Made by a program: the position numbers and the translations under genes | Part shown: positions 35,775 through 46,933 of the stretch, in pieces | How positions within the stretch are numbered: the first letter of the stretch is position 1 | Layout: each line of letters starts with the position of its first letter | Notes under the pieces: model-generated | The model's input: only the letters and a program-made list of their open reading frames with translations | Database searches by the model: none | What the model was told of the DNA's origin: nothing | NCBI RefSeq assembly: GCF_965276875.1 | Contig: NZ_OZ255701.1 | Span: 3,472,001 to 3,536,000, forward strand | Direction: 5' to 3' | DNA from: Lichenicoccus sp965276875 | GTDB taxonomy: Bacteria > Pseudomonadota > Alphaproteobacteria > Acetobacterales > Acetobacteraceae | DNA: 64,000 nt

Positions 35775-36277
35775 CCCGGATCATCGGGATCGATCCGGGC
35801 CTGCGTTTCACCGGCTGGGGGGTGCTGGAATCGAGCGGCAATCATCTTCGGCACGTCGCGGATGGCGTGCTCGCCACCGACAGCACCGACAGCGTGCCGG
35901 ACCGCTTGCGGGCGTTGCATGACGGGCTGCAGGCGTTGTTCGTGCGTTTCGCGCCGCGCGAGGCGGCGGTCGAGGAGACCTATGTCAATCGCAACGGTGC
36001 CGCCACGCTCAAGCTCGGCTATGCCCGCGGTGTTGCCCTGCTGGCGCCGGCGCTGGCCGGGATCGTGGTTGCCGAGTATGGCGCGATGGCGGTCAAGCGC
36101 GCCGTCGTCGGCACCGGGGCGGCGAGCAAGGAGCAGGTCGCGATGATGGTGGGACGGCTGCTGCCGGGTGCGATGCTCCGCCGCGCCGATGCGTCGGACG
36201 CGCTGGCGGTGGCGATCTGCCATGCGCATCACCGGGCCTCGCTGCTGCGCGTCGCCGCCGGCGCCCGTATGGCATGA
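35771..36277 (+). CDS. ruvC: Crossover-junction endodeoxyribonuclease RuvC, probable CTG start
   Basis: Resolves Holliday junctions; 168 residues from a CTG at 35771. The catalytic acids align as Asp8 (IIGIDPG), Glu68 (AAVEETYVN), Asp140 and Asp143 (RADASDALA), matching E. coli 7, 66, 138 and 141. The only ordinary start in frame, GTG at 35822, would remove Asp8, so translation must begin upstream. No ATG, GTG or TTG exists between the preceding in-frame stop (35711) and 35822. CTG 35771 overlaps the yebC stop (CTGA) and has GGAG eight bases upstream. Confidence 0.88.
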   Translation: MTRIIGIDPGLRFTGWGVLESSGNHLRHVADGVLATDSTDSVPDRLRALHDGLQALFVRFAPREAAVEETYVNRNGAATLKLGYARGVALLAPALAGIVVAEYGAMAVKRAVVGTGAASKEQVAMMVGRLLPGAMLRRADASDALAVAICHAHHRASLLRVAAGARMA

Positions 36278-36882
36278 TCGCGCAACTCACCGGCGTCGCG
36301 GCGCAGATCGAAGCAGACCGCTGCATCATCGACGTGCGCGGCGTCGGCTACCTAATCCAGGCCAGCACCCGCACGATCGCCGCCCTGGCTCGGCCGCCGG
36401 AGGAGGTGCGGGTGCTCGTTGAGACGGTGGTGCGCGAGGATGCGATCCTGCTGTATGGCTTTGCCGATGCGGCCGAGCGCGACTGGTTCCGCCTCTTGAC
36501 GACGGTGCAGGGGGTGGGGGCGAAGCTCGCACTCGCGGTGCTGTCCGGGCTGTCGCCGCGCGACCTTGCGGGTGTGATTGCCACCCACGACCGCGCGAGC
36601 CTGACCCGTCTGCCGGGAGTGGGGGCGCGTATAGCCGACCGGCTGCTGAGCGAGTTGCGCGAAAGAGCGGGTGGGATGCAGGTTGGGCCAATGATGCTGG
36701 CGGGGATGCCTGGCGGCGGCATTGAGTCGGATGCGCTGGCGGCGCTGTCGGGCCTGGGCTTCCGCAGGCAGGAGGCGTCGCCGGTGGTCGTCGCGGTGCT
36801 CGAACGGCTCGGGGCTGGCGCCGACCTCAACAACGTCATCCGCGATAGTCTGCGCGAGCTTGCCCAACGAGCGGCCTCTTGA
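36274..36882 (+). CDS. ruvA: Holliday junction DNA helicase subunit RuvA
   Basis: Tetrameric junction-binding partner of RuvB; 202 residues. The N-terminal OB fold (MIAQLTGVAAQIEADRCIID, VRGVGYLI), the two helix-hairpin-helix motifs (LTTVQGVGAKLALAVLSGL and LTRLPGVGARIADRLL) and the C-terminal RuvB-contact domain (ALSGLGFRRQEA) are all present. It is coupled to ruvC (ATGA) and to ruvB (TTGA) by 4-bp overlaps. Confidence 0.97.
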   Translation: MIAQLTGVAAQIEADRCIIDVRGVGYLIQASTRTIAALARPPEEVRVLVETVVREDAILLYGFADAAERDWFRLLTTVQGVGAKLALAVLSGLSPRDLAGVIATHDRASLTRLPGVGARIADRLLSELRERAGGMQVGPMMLAGMPGGGIESDALAALSGLGFRRQEASPVVVAVLERLGAGADLNNVIRDSLRELAQRAAS

Positions 36883-37916
36883 GCGGACGTGCGGTGGACT
36901 CCAGGCGGGTGGAGGAGGATGCCGGCGAGGCCAGTCTGCGGCCGCAACATCTCGGCGAATTCATCGGCCAGAAAGCCAGCCGTGAGAACCTGTCTGTCTT
37001 TATCCAGGCGGCGCGGGGACGGGGTGAGGCGCTGGATCATGTTCTGCTGCACGGGCCACCCGGGCTCGGCAAGACCACGCTGGCGCAGATCGTCGCGCGC
37101 GAGCTTGGTGTGGGGTTTCGCGCGACCTCCGGGCCGGTGATCCAGCGCGCCGGCGACCTCGCCGCCCTGCTGACCAACCTGCAGCCGCGCGACGTGCTGT
37201 TCATCGACGAAATCCACCGGTTGCAGCCGGCCATCGAGGAGGTGCTGTATCCGGCCATGGAGGATTTCCAGCTCGACCTGATCATCGGCGAGGGTCCGGC
37301 GGCGCGCTCCGTGCGGATCGATCTCTCGCCGTTCACCCTGGTGGCGGCGACGACGCGGGCCGGATTGCTGGCGACCCCGTTGCGCGACCGCTTCGGCATC
37401 CCGCTGCGTCTGGTGTTCTACACCGCCGAGGAGCTGCGTCTGATCGTCTCGCGCGGGGCGGAGTTGCTGCGTTTCGCGCTGACCGGCGAGGCGGCGGAGG
37501 AGATCGCGCGTCGCTCGCGCGGCACGCCGCGAATCGCGGGCCGATTGTTGCGACGCGTGCGCGATTTTGCCACTGTCGGCCGCAGCGCGTCGGGCCCGGT
37601 CGACCGGTCGCTCGCTGATGCGGCGCTGTCGCGGCTGGAGGTGGACGCGCTCGGCCTCGATGCGATGGATCGACGCTATTTGCGACGCATCGCCGAACAT
37701 CATCGCGGCGGACCGGTCGGGATCGAGACCCTGGCCGCGGCCCTGTCGGAGGCGCGCGATACGCTGGAGGACGTGGTCGAGCCGTTCCTGATCCAAGAGG
37801 GCCTGGTGTTGCGCACCAGCCGTGGCCGCATGCTGGGCGAGCTCGGCTGGCGCCATCTCGGGCTGGTGCCCCCGCCGGTGCAGCCGGGCCAGCTCGATCT
37901 GCTGGAAGAAGGCTGA
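36879..37916 (+). CDS. ruvB: Holliday junction branch-migration ATPase RuvB
   Basis: AAA+ motor of branch migration; 345 residues. Features in order: LRPQHLGEFIGQKASRENL, Walker A HGPPGLGKTTLAQI, TSGPVIQRAGDLAALLTNL, Walker B VLFIDEIHRL, sensor I region VAATTRAGLL, arginine finger LRDRFGIPLRL, sensor II RGTPRIAGRLLRRVRDFA and the winged-helix end. The start is TTG at 36879, overlapping the ruvA stop (TTGA). Confidence 0.97.
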   Translation: MSGRAVDSRRVEEDAGEASLRPQHLGEFIGQKASRENLSVFIQAARGRGEALDHVLLHGPPGLGKTTLAQIVARELGVGFRATSGPVIQRAGDLAALLTNLQPRDVLFIDEIHRLQPAIEEVLYPAMEDFQLDLIIGEGPAARSVRIDLSPFTLVAATTRAGLLATPLRDRFGIPLRLVFYTAEELRLIVSRGAELLRFALTGEAAEEIARRSRGTPRIAGRLLRRVRDFATVGRSASGPVDRSLADAALSRLEVDALGLDAMDRRYLRRIAEHHRGGPVGIETLAAALSEARDTLEDVVEPFLIQEGLVLRTSRGRMLGELGWRHLGLVPPPVQPGQLDLLEEG

Positions 37917-37919
37917 GCC

Positions 37920-38351
37920 ATGCCACGACACGACGCGGAGTTCCGGGTCTATTACGAGGATACCGATGCCGGCGGCGTCATGTATCACGCGAAATACCTG
38001 GCGTTCGCCGAGCGTGGCCGTACCGAGGCGATGCGCTCGCTCGGCGCGCCGGTGTCGGACCTGCTCGACAATTTCGGCCTGGGCTTCTTCGTCTCGGCGC
38101 TCAGGATCGCCTATCGCCGGCCGGTGCGTCTGGACGAGCTGGTGCGGGTGACCACCTGGCTGCAGTCGCTCGGCGGGGCGCGCTGCCGGCTGCGTCAGTC
38201 GATCACCTGCGAGGGCACGGTCGCCGCCGACCTTGAGGTGACGCTGGCCTGCATTCGCGTCGCCGACAACAAGCCGGCGCGCATCCCGCCGCTCTGGCGC
38301 GGCGTGCTCGGCGGGCTGGTCAGCGACGCCGCCGAACAATTTGTTTCTTGA
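37920..38351 (+). CDS. ybgC: Acyl-CoA thioesterase YbgC, Tol-Pal associated
   Basis: A 143-residue hotdog-fold thioesterase. The active-site region is VYYEDTDAGGVMYHAKYLAF with the catalytic Asp (DTDAGG), followed by ERGRTEAMRSLG. It is the customary first gene of tol-pal clusters, possibly acting on phospholipid precursors at the division site. It lies 3 bp after ruvB. Confidence 0.94.
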   Translation: MPRHDAEFRVYYEDTDAGGVMYHAKYLAFAERGRTEAMRSLGAPVSDLLDNFGLGFFVSALRIAYRRPVRLDELVRVTTWLQSLGGARCRLRQSITCEGTVAADLEVTLACIRVADNKPARIPPLWRGVLGGLVSDAAEQFVS

Positions 38352-38402
38352 AGCGGCCTGGGGTCGCTATGCAGGCGCGGCTATCACGTAGGGGAGACGC
38401 AT

Positions 38403-39122
<720 letters not shown>

Positions 39123-39125
39123 GCC

Positions 39126-39569
39126 ATGGCGGTCTCGCTTGGCGGCCCTGGGCGCAAGGGCGGCCGCAATCGCTACCGGCCGATGTCGGAGATCAACGTC
39201 ACGCCGATGGTCGACGTGATGCTCGTGCTGCTGATCATCTTCATGGTGACCGCGCCGCTGATGACCAGCGGCGTCAATGTCGACCTGCCGAAGACCGCCG
39301 CACAGCAACTCAACGCCGACACCAAGCCGATCACCGTGTCGATCCGCGCCGATGGTTCGCTCTATCTGGGCGACGAGGCGGTCAGCGTCGATCAGTTGGT
39401 CAGCCGTCTGCAGGACCTGTCGAAGAACGATCCCGGACACCGGATTTTCGTGCGTGGCGACGCGCATATCGACTATGGCCGGGTCATGCAGGTGATGGGC
39501 CGGATCACCTCCGGCGGCTTCACCCATGTGGCCCTGCTTGCGCAGCAGCCCAGCACATCCGGACAATGA
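39126..39569 (+). CDS. tolR: Tol-Pal system protein TolR (ExbD family)
   Basis: 147 residues: one membrane helix (VDVMLVLLIIFMVTAPLM, about residues 31-48) containing the proton-carrying Asp in PMVDVMLVLL, and a periplasmic ExbD domain ending with FTHVALLAQQPS. The N-terminal RYRPMSEINVTPMVDV is characteristic. It lies 3 bp after tolQ. Confidence 0.96.
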   Translation: MAVSLGGPGRKGGRNRYRPMSEINVTPMVDVMLVLLIIFMVTAPLMTSGVNVDLPKTAAQQLNADTKPITVSIRADGSLYLGDEAVSVDQLVSRLQDLSKNDPGHRIFVRGDAHIDYGRVMQVMGRITSGGFTHVALLAQQPSTSGQ

Positions 39570-39579
39570 GCGGGACCGG

Positions 39580-40563
39580 ATGGCTGCTCGCACCCGCCGC
39601 CGCCACGCCGCGCCACCGGACAGCGTGTTGCTGCGTCGTGGCGTGCTGGTCTCGGGCGGGCTGCATCTGCTGGTGCTGTTTTCGCTGATCGTGGTGCTGC
39701 CGCAGCGCAAGCCGCCCGAGCCGCCGCCGCCGCAGGCGGTCGAAATGGAGTTCCTGGGCCCGCAGGCCGCCTCGCAAAAGGCCGATCAGGCCAACCCGAG
39801 CACGCAGCCGCCAGCGCCGATGCCCAACCCAGCACCACCGAGCCCGACCCCGCCGACCAGGCAGCCGATCGAGGAACCACCGCCGCCGCCACCACCCCCG
39901 CCGCCGACACCGCCGGCGCCCGAGGCGCCCCCAAGCCTGCTGCCGCCACCACCCTTGCCGCCCAAGCTCGAGGCGCCATCGCCGGTGCCGTTGCCCGCGC
40001 CGCCGCGTCCCAGCCCGCCGACGCCGGCGCATGCCATCAGCCCGCCGACGCCGACACCGCTGCCGGCACTGCCGCAGATGACGCTGCCGTCGCATCTGAC
40101 GCAGCCGAACAAGACGCATAACGCAACGCCGGACACGCACTCGCTGCTGGCGACCCTGGAGAAGTTCCGCGCCGACCAGAAGCAGACGCACCCGCCGCGC
40201 GCCCATGCCAACCCGGCCCAGGGCGGCGCGCCCTCGCGCGGACGCGACATCACCGCGTCGCTGAGCGCCGGCCAGCAGCATGCCATCGGCAGTTCGGTGC
40301 GCCGCTGCTACGCGGAAGATACCGAGGCGCGTAACTACGCCCAGTTCCAGGCGCATCTGACGGTGACCGTGGATGCGAGCGGGGTGGCCCGACAGGTGGT
40401 GTTCTCGCCGGCCGACCAGGCGCGCATGGCGTCCGATCCGAGCTACCGGGCGCTCGCCGACCGGGCGCGCGCCGCGGTGCTCAGCCCGCTCTGTGCCAAG
40501 CTGCCGTTGCCTGCGTCGCAACTCGGGCAGGTGCATGACCTCAAATTCGTCTTCCGGCCATGA
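39580..40563 (+). CDS. tolA: TolA-like protein with a proline-rich linker
   Basis: 327 residues: short cytoplasmic N-terminus rich in Arg, one membrane helix (about 27-44, LHLLVLFSLIVVLP), a periplasmic linker of ~150 residues dominated by Pro (including ten in a row), and a C-terminal TolA/TonB-like domain with SVRRCYAEDTEARNY and FQAHLTVTVDASGV. Classical TolA spans the periplasm with a long Ala/Lys-rich helix; here a polyproline rod seems to do that job. Position between tolR and tolB makes the assignment firm despite low similarity. Confidence 0.87.
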   Translation: MAARTRRRHAAPPDSVLLRRGVLVSGGLHLLVLFSLIVVLPQRKPPEPPPPQAVEMEFLGPQAASQKADQANPSTQPPAPMPNPAPPSPTPPTRQPIEEPPPPPPPPPPTPPAPEAPPSLLPPPPLPPKLEAPSPVPLPAPPRPSPPTPAHAISPPTPTPLPALPQMTLPSHLTQPNKTHNATPDTHSLLATLEKFRADQKQTHPPRAHANPAQGGAPSRGRDITASLSAGQQHAIGSSVRRCYAEDTEARNYAQFQAHLTVTVDASGVARQVVFSPADQARMASDPSYRALADRARAAVLSPLCAKLPLPASQLGQVHDLKFVFRP

Positions 40564-40588
40564 CGCCGGAGCAGGGAGAACAGTGCCG

Positions 40589-41962
40589 ATGAGCGTCATC
40601 TCCACTCTTGGCCGACCCATTCTCGGAAGGCCCATTATCGGAAGGCGGGGCTTGATTGCCAGCGCGGGCCTTGTCGCGTCGCCGCTTTCGGCTCTTGCCA
40701 GGCAGGCGCCAACGCCTGGAAACCCGGCGCCAGGTGCGGCCGAGATCACCGTCGATCAGGCGCATAGCGCGCCGATCCCGATCGCGCTGCCATCCTTCGG
40801 ACCCGGACTCGGCGATCAGATCACCGCTGTGATCACCGCCGACCTCGGCGGCTGCGGCCTGTTCCGGCCGCTTGGCGCGGTGCCGCCGCAGGCCGCCGGC
40901 GGCGTGCCCGACTTCGCCACCTACAAGGCCATCGGCGCGCAGGCGCTTGCCGTGGGCGACGTGTCGGGCGCCGGCAGCGGCAGCCTGCGGGTCGAGTTCC
41001 GGCTGTGGGACGTGCTGGCCGGCCAGCAGATCCAGGGCACCGCCTACACCACCACAGAGGCCAACTGGCGGCGGATCGCGCATAAGATTGCCGATGTGAT
41101 CTACCAGCGCATGCTCGGCGAGCGCGGCTACTTTGACACCCGTATCTGCTATGTCGCCCGCTCCGGGCCGCGCGGGCGGCAGGTCACGCGGTTGGCGATC
41201 ATGGATCAGGACGGCGCCAACAACCGCTATTTGACCAGCGGCCGCTGGCTGGTGCTGACCCCGCGATTCCATCCAACGCGCGACGAGATCGCCTTCATGA
41301 GCTACGCCAACAACCGGCCGCGGGTGTATCTGTTCGATCTGGCGAGCGGCCGCGAGCAGGTGCTGGGCGAGTTCCACGGCATCAGCTTTGCGCCGCGCTT
41401 TTCCCCGGACGGCAGCGCGGTGGTACTCTCGGCCACACGCGGCGGCGGCTCGGACATCTACCGGGTCGACCTCGCAAGCCGGGTGTCGACGCAACTGACC
41501 GACTCCGGGGCGATCGATACCAGTCCCTGCTACAGCCCTGACGGCTCGCAAATCGTCTTCAACTCCGACCGTGACGGCTCGCCGCAGCTCTATGTGATGG
41601 CGGCGGGTGGCGGCGGGGCGCGACGCATCAGCTTCGGTAGCGGCCAGTACGGCTCGCCGGTCTGGTCGCCGCGCGGCGACCTCATCGCCTTCACCCGCAT
41701 CGGGGGTGCTGGCTTCTCGATCGGCGTGATGCAGCCGGATGGCAGCGGCGAGCGGATCCTGACCCAGGGCTTCACCGTCGAGAGCCCCAGTTTCTGCCCG
41801 AATGGCAGGGTCCTGGTCTATGACCGGCAGACACGCGCCGGGGCCGGGGGGGCCGGGTTTTCGTCGAGCCTGGCCACGATCGACATCGCCGGCTTCAACG
41901 ACCACCCGTTGCGCACCCCGGAGGGCGGATCAGGGCCAGCCTGGTCGCCGTTCAACGGATAA
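40589..41962 (+). CDS. tolB: Tol-Pal system beta-propeller protein TolB
   Basis: 457 residues: a signal segment with an Arg pair (GRRGLIASAGLVASPLSALA), an N-terminal alpha/beta domain, then a six-bladed propeller with repeated PRFSPDG, SPDGSQIVFNSDRDG, WSPRGDLIAF and PAWSPFNG motifs. It shuttles between Pal and the outer membrane. The N-terminus contains a direct duplication (GRPILGRPIIGR) caused by a 15-bp tandem repeat. The ATG at 40589 follows AGGGAGAA. Confidence 0.96.
   Translation: MSVISTLGRPILGRPIIGRRGLIASAGLVASPLSALARQAPTPGNPAPGAAEITVDQAHSAPIPIALPSFGPGLGDQITAVITADLGGCGLFRPLGAVPPQAAGGVPDFATYKAIGAQALAVGDVSGAGSGSLRVEFRLWDVLAGQQIQGTAYTTTEANWRRIAHKIADVIYQRMLGERGYFDTRICYVARSGPRGRQVTRLAIMDQDGANNRYLTSGRWLVLTPRFHPTRDEIAFMSYANNRPRVYLFDLASGREQVLGEFHGISFAPRFSPDGSAVVLSATRGGGSDIYRVDLASRVSTQLTDSGAIDTSPCYSPDGSQIVFNSDRDGSPQLYVMAAGGGGARRISFGSGQYGSPVWSPRGDLIAFTRIGGAGFSIGVMQPDGSGERILTQGFTVESPSFCPNGRVLVYDRQTRAGAGGAGFSSSLATIDIAGFNDHPLRTPEGGSGPAWSPFNG
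40610..40639 (+). repeat. 15-bp in-frame tandem duplication at the tolB 5' end
   Basis: Imperfect units GGCCGACCCATTCTC and GGAAGGCCCATTATC, with a third partial GGAAGG following. It gives the peptide GRPIL-GRPII-GR ahead of the signal peptide core. Confidence 0.75.
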
Positions 41963-42088
41963 CAGAGGGATTTTGCAACGGTGGCGAGGAAAATTGACGG
42001 ACCTTTACCAAACCGGGCGTTGCCGACTTGACCGCATGCGAAACGAGACGGTATCGGCAATTGTCAGCCCACCTCCTCGTTCGCAGGA

Positions 42089-42580
42089 ATGACCACTATG
42101 AATATAAAGCTTATCGCGGCACTCGGGCTTGTCGGCTTGCTCGCTGCCTGCTCTGGCCAGAACGCCAACACCGGAGCCGCCTCGGGAATGGGGGCGACCG
42201 CAGCGCCGACCGGGGCCGCGGCACCTGGCAGCGAGGCCGACCTCGTCGCCAATGTCGGCGACCGGGTCTATTATGCGCTGAATCGCAGCACCTTGTCGTC
42301 GGATGCCGACGCCACGCTGGACCGACAGGCGGCGTGGTTGCAGCGTTATCCGCAGGCGATGGTGCAGATCGCCGGTAATTGCGACGATCGCGGTACCGAG
42401 GAGTACAACATCGCCCTCGGCGAGCGCCGCGCCAACGCCGCCCGCGACTATCTCGTGGCCAAGGGTGTCTCGCCGTCGCGGATCACCACGATCTCCTACG
42501 GCAAGGACCGCCCGACCGCGCTCGGCGACAACGACCAGGCCTGGGCGCAGAACCGCAACGCCATCACCTCAGTCAAGTAG
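42089..42580 (+). CDS. pal: Peptidoglycan-associated lipoprotein Pal
   Basis: 163 residues. The lipobox is LLAAC (lipid-modified Cys at about residue 21), followed by an Ala/Gly/Pro linker and an OmpA-like peptidoglycan-binding domain. That domain shows GDRVYYALNRSTLSS, QIAGNCDDRGTEEYN, LGERRANAARDYL and NRNAITSVK. It tethers the outer membrane to the wall and to TolB. The last codons and stop lie within a 20-bp tandem triplication. Confidence 0.96.
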   Translation: MTTMNIKLIAALGLVGLLAACSGQNANTGAASGMGATAAPTGAAAPGSEADLVANVGDRVYYALNRSTLSSDADATLDRQAAWLQRYPQAMVQIAGNCDDRGTEEYNIALGERRANAARDYLVAKGVSPSRITTISYGKDRPTALGDNDQAWAQNRNAITSVK

Positions 42581-42620
42581 GGGGCACCTCAGTCAAGTAG
42601 GGGGCACCTCAGTCAAGTAG
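42565..42620 (+). repeat. Three 20-bp tandem copies of the pal 3' end including the stop
   Basis: CACCTCAGTCAAGTAG occurs at 42565, 42585 and 42605, spaced by GGGG. The first copy encodes the final TSVK and TAG of pal; the other two follow in the non-coding spacer. Copies are identical over 16 bp, so the event is recent. Confidence 0.95.
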
Positions 42621-42707
42621 GCGGCAGCAAGGGGGGCAGCGCTGCTCCCCTTCACCCCGTTTTACCCAGCCTGCTACAGTACGTGCGGGATTGCGGATCG
42701 GGGAATT

Positions 42708-43574
42708 ATGATGCGGCTTGCGACCACCGGGCTGATTGCGGCGCTTGCCTGCGCCGCGCTGATGCGGGCGATCCCCGCGTCCGCCCAGCTCGAGAGCCGG
42801 GAGGCGATCTCCCTGCAGAACCAAATCCTCGAACTGCGCCATGAGATGCAGCAGCGCGGACAGGCTGGTGGCGGCGATATGGCGGCACCGGTGGCACCTC
42901 CAATCGGCGGGGCGCCGTCCTCGCGCGATCAGGGGGCGCCAGATCAGGGGGCGCCCGACGCGGGGGCGGCCACCGCCCTGACCCCGCAATTGCTGAACCG
43001 GGTTGCCACCCTGGAGGAGGAGGTGCGCACCCTGCGCGGCCAACTTGACCAGCTCACCAACCAGGTGCAGCAGCAGAGTGCCGCCCTGAGCAAGCAGATC
43101 GGCGACCTCGGCTTCGCCATGCAGCAGTCCCATCCGGCGGCACCACCTGCCACGGCACACGAGGCGGCGCCGACCAAGCCTCTGCATCGACGGTCGGCGG
43201 AAGAGGCGTTGCGCGACGGCAATGCGGCGCTGGCGCATGGCCACGCCTCGGCAGCGGAGGCCGACGCGCGCGAGGCACTGGCAAACGCGCATGCCCAGTT
43301 CCAGACCGACGCGCGCTTTCTGCTGGCTCAGGCCTACGCCGGACAGCATCAGTATCAGAAGGCCACCACCGCCTATTATGACGTCTACACGCACGCCCCG
43401 CATTCGAACCGGGCCGGCGACGCGCTGCTGGGTGTGAGCACGTCTCTGCTCGCACTCGGCGACAAAAAGGACGCCTGCCAGGCGCTCCAGCAACTGCACG
43501 CCAGCGACATCCATCCATCGCCGCACGTGCGCAAGGAAGCGGCCTCCGTGCATGCGCGTGCGGGTTGCCGCTGA
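42708..43574 (+). CDS. cpoB: Tol-Pal system protein CpoB (YbgF)
   Basis: 288 residues: signal peptide (to about ASA, residue 26), an N-terminal coiled-coil trimerisation segment (REAISLQNQILELRHEMQQR), a Pro/Gly/Asp linker with a DQGAP repeat, a second coiled coil (LLNRVATLEEEVRTLRGQLD) and C-terminal TPR repeats (DARFLLAQAYAGQHQYQKA). It coordinates Tol-Pal with wall synthesis. ATG at 42708 or 42711. Its 3' end overlaps tilS by 10 bp. Confidence 0.93.
   Translation: MMRLATTGLIAALACAALMRAIPASAQLESREAISLQNQILELRHEMQQRGQAGGGDMAAPVAPPIGGAPSSRDQGAPDQGAPDAGAATALTPQLLNRVATLEEEVRTLRGQLDQLTNQVQQQSAALSKQIGDLGFAMQQSHPAAPPATAHEAAPTKPLHRRSAEEALRDGNAALAHGHASAAEADAREALANAHAQFQTDARFLLAQAYAGQHQYQKATTAYYDVYTHAPHSNRAGDALLGVSTSLLALGDKKDACQALQQLHASDIHPSPHVRKEAASVHARAGCR
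42927..42971 (+). repeat. 15-bp in-frame tandem repeat inside cpoB
   Basis: GATCAGGGGGCGCCA at 42927, GATCAGGGGGCGCCC at 42942, and a diverged unit at 42957. It encodes DQGAP-DQGAP-DAGAA in the flexible linker. Confidence 0.9.
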
Positions 43575-44812
43575 GCCTGCAGCCGGTCAGCGGTGACGAG
43601 TTTGCCGGCCTGATCGCGCCGCTCGGTCCCTGGGCGGGTGCGTCGCGTATTGCAGTCGCGGTGTCCGGCGGGGCGGACTCGCTGTGCCTGGCGTTGCTGG
43701 CGGCACGCTGGGCGGCCGCGCGCGGCATCGCGACCTGTGGCCTGATCGTCGATCACGCCTTGCGTCCCGCCGCCGCCGCCGAGGCTGAGACCACCCGGGC
43801 GAGGCTCTCTGCGCATGCGATCGATGCGGTGATCCTGCGGCTGCGCGGCCTGGATCATGGGCCGGCCCTGGCGGCGCGCGCACGCGCGGCGCGCTACGCC
43901 GCTTTGACCGAGGCCTGCCGCCAGCGCGGCCTCGTCGACCTGCTGCTCGGCCACCACGCCGGCGACCAGGCGGAGACCGTGCTGATGCGCAGCCGCGCCG
44001 GCAGCGGCCCGGACGGGCTCGCCGGCATGGCAGCGATCGCGGAGACCAACGATCTGCGGCTGCTCAGGCCCTTGCTCGGGATCGACCCGGCGCGGTTGCG
44101 GCATACACTCCAGGCGATGGGGCTCGACTGGGTGGAGGATCCTTCAAACCGCGACGTGCGGGCTTTGCGCACGCGCCTGCGATCGGAACTCGCGGACAAC
44201 CCAGCCTTGGCCGCCGACCTGCGCGCCGAGGCGCGGGCGGCGGGCAACCGCCGTGCCGACCACGATGCGGCGCAGGCGGCGCTGCTCGCCGGCTCGGCGA
44301 TGTTGCGGCCCGAAGGCTTTGCCCTGCTGCCGCGCGGGCTGCTGCCGCCCAGGGCGCTGGCGGCGCTGCTGCGCACGATCGCGGGGGCTGCGCACGCGCC
44401 GCCGGCAGCTTCGGTCGAGGCCCTTACGCGTCGGCCAAGGTTGGCGACCCTCGGTGGCGCGCGGCTGCTGCCGGCGGGTCGGCTCGGGGCCGGTTGGCTG
44501 GTGGTGCGCGAGGCGTCGCAGGTGCAGGGCCCGATCATGGCTGCGCCCGGCGTGTTTTGGGACCGGCGCTTTCGTCTATGCGCTCAGGCAGTGCCCAAGG
44601 GCGCCACGATCGCGGCCAGGCGGCATCCGGGCCTGCCAGCGAGGGTCGGCGCGGTGATGCCGGCTCTGCTCGATGCCGCCGGAGATGTTTGCGCGGGCGC
44701 GCGGTTCGAACTGGTGCCGCCTTCCCCGGCGACGGCGGCTCCGAGCTTTCCCGAACAGGCCCGGCTTTCTGGGGCAGCGCGGGTAAACGATAACTATTTA
44801 GAGATCAAATGA
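43565..44812 (+). CDS. tilS: tRNA(Ile)-lysidine synthase TilS
   Basis: Converts C34 of tRNA-Ile(CAU) to lysidine so AUA is read as Ile; 415 residues. The PP-loop ATP site is VAVSGGADSLCLALL (about residues 30-44), with LIVDHALRP, LLGHHAGDQAETVLMR and WVEDPSNRDVRALRTRLR. The C-terminal part is divergent, common in Alphaproteobacteria. Start TTG at 43565, inside the 3' end of cpoB. Preceding ftsH is its conserved position. Confidence 0.92.
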   Translation: MPLSLQPVSGDEFAGLIAPLGPWAGASRIAVAVSGGADSLCLALLAARWAAARGIATCGLIVDHALRPAAAAEAETTRARLSAHAIDAVILRLRGLDHGPALAARARAARYAALTEACRQRGLVDLLLGHHAGDQAETVLMRSRAGSGPDGLAGMAAIAETNDLRLLRPLLGIDPARLRHTLQAMGLDWVEDPSNRDVRALRTRLRSELADNPALAADLRAEARAAGNRRADHDAAQAALLAGSAMLRPEGFALLPRGLLPPRALAALLRTIAGAAHAPPAASVEALTRRPRLATLGGARLLPAGRLGAGWLVVREASQVQGPIMAAPGVFWDRRFRLCAQAVPKGATIAARRHPGLPARVGAVMPALLDAAGDVCAGARFELVPPSPATAAPSFPEQARLSGAARVNDNYLEIK

Positions 44813-45004
44813 CGCAATAATCAGGGATGCGCGGCGCGGCATGGCTTCCTATGTGAGCATGACATTCAGGCTGGTATTCCGCTGCGCAGGACCGCTAGGC
44901 TCGGTTCGCGTGCGTTGTTTATCGGGATTGGCTTGACGAAAGAAATCGGCGGTATGACACCGGATCCTCAAGCGGGCTCCGGGTAGCGTGGAAACAAGAG
45001 CGTG

Positions 45005-46929
<1,925 letters not shown>

Positions 46930-46933
<4 letters not shown>

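Noticed and set aside
36348..38339. 663-codon minus-strand frame across ruvA, ruvB and ybgC
   Set aside because: Covers three core genes on the other strand; no recognisable domain.
44933..44958. TTGACG and TATGAC upstream of ftsH as a promoter
   Set aside because: The spacing is 14 bp, too short for a normal promoter, and it does not fit a heat-shock sigma consensus either.
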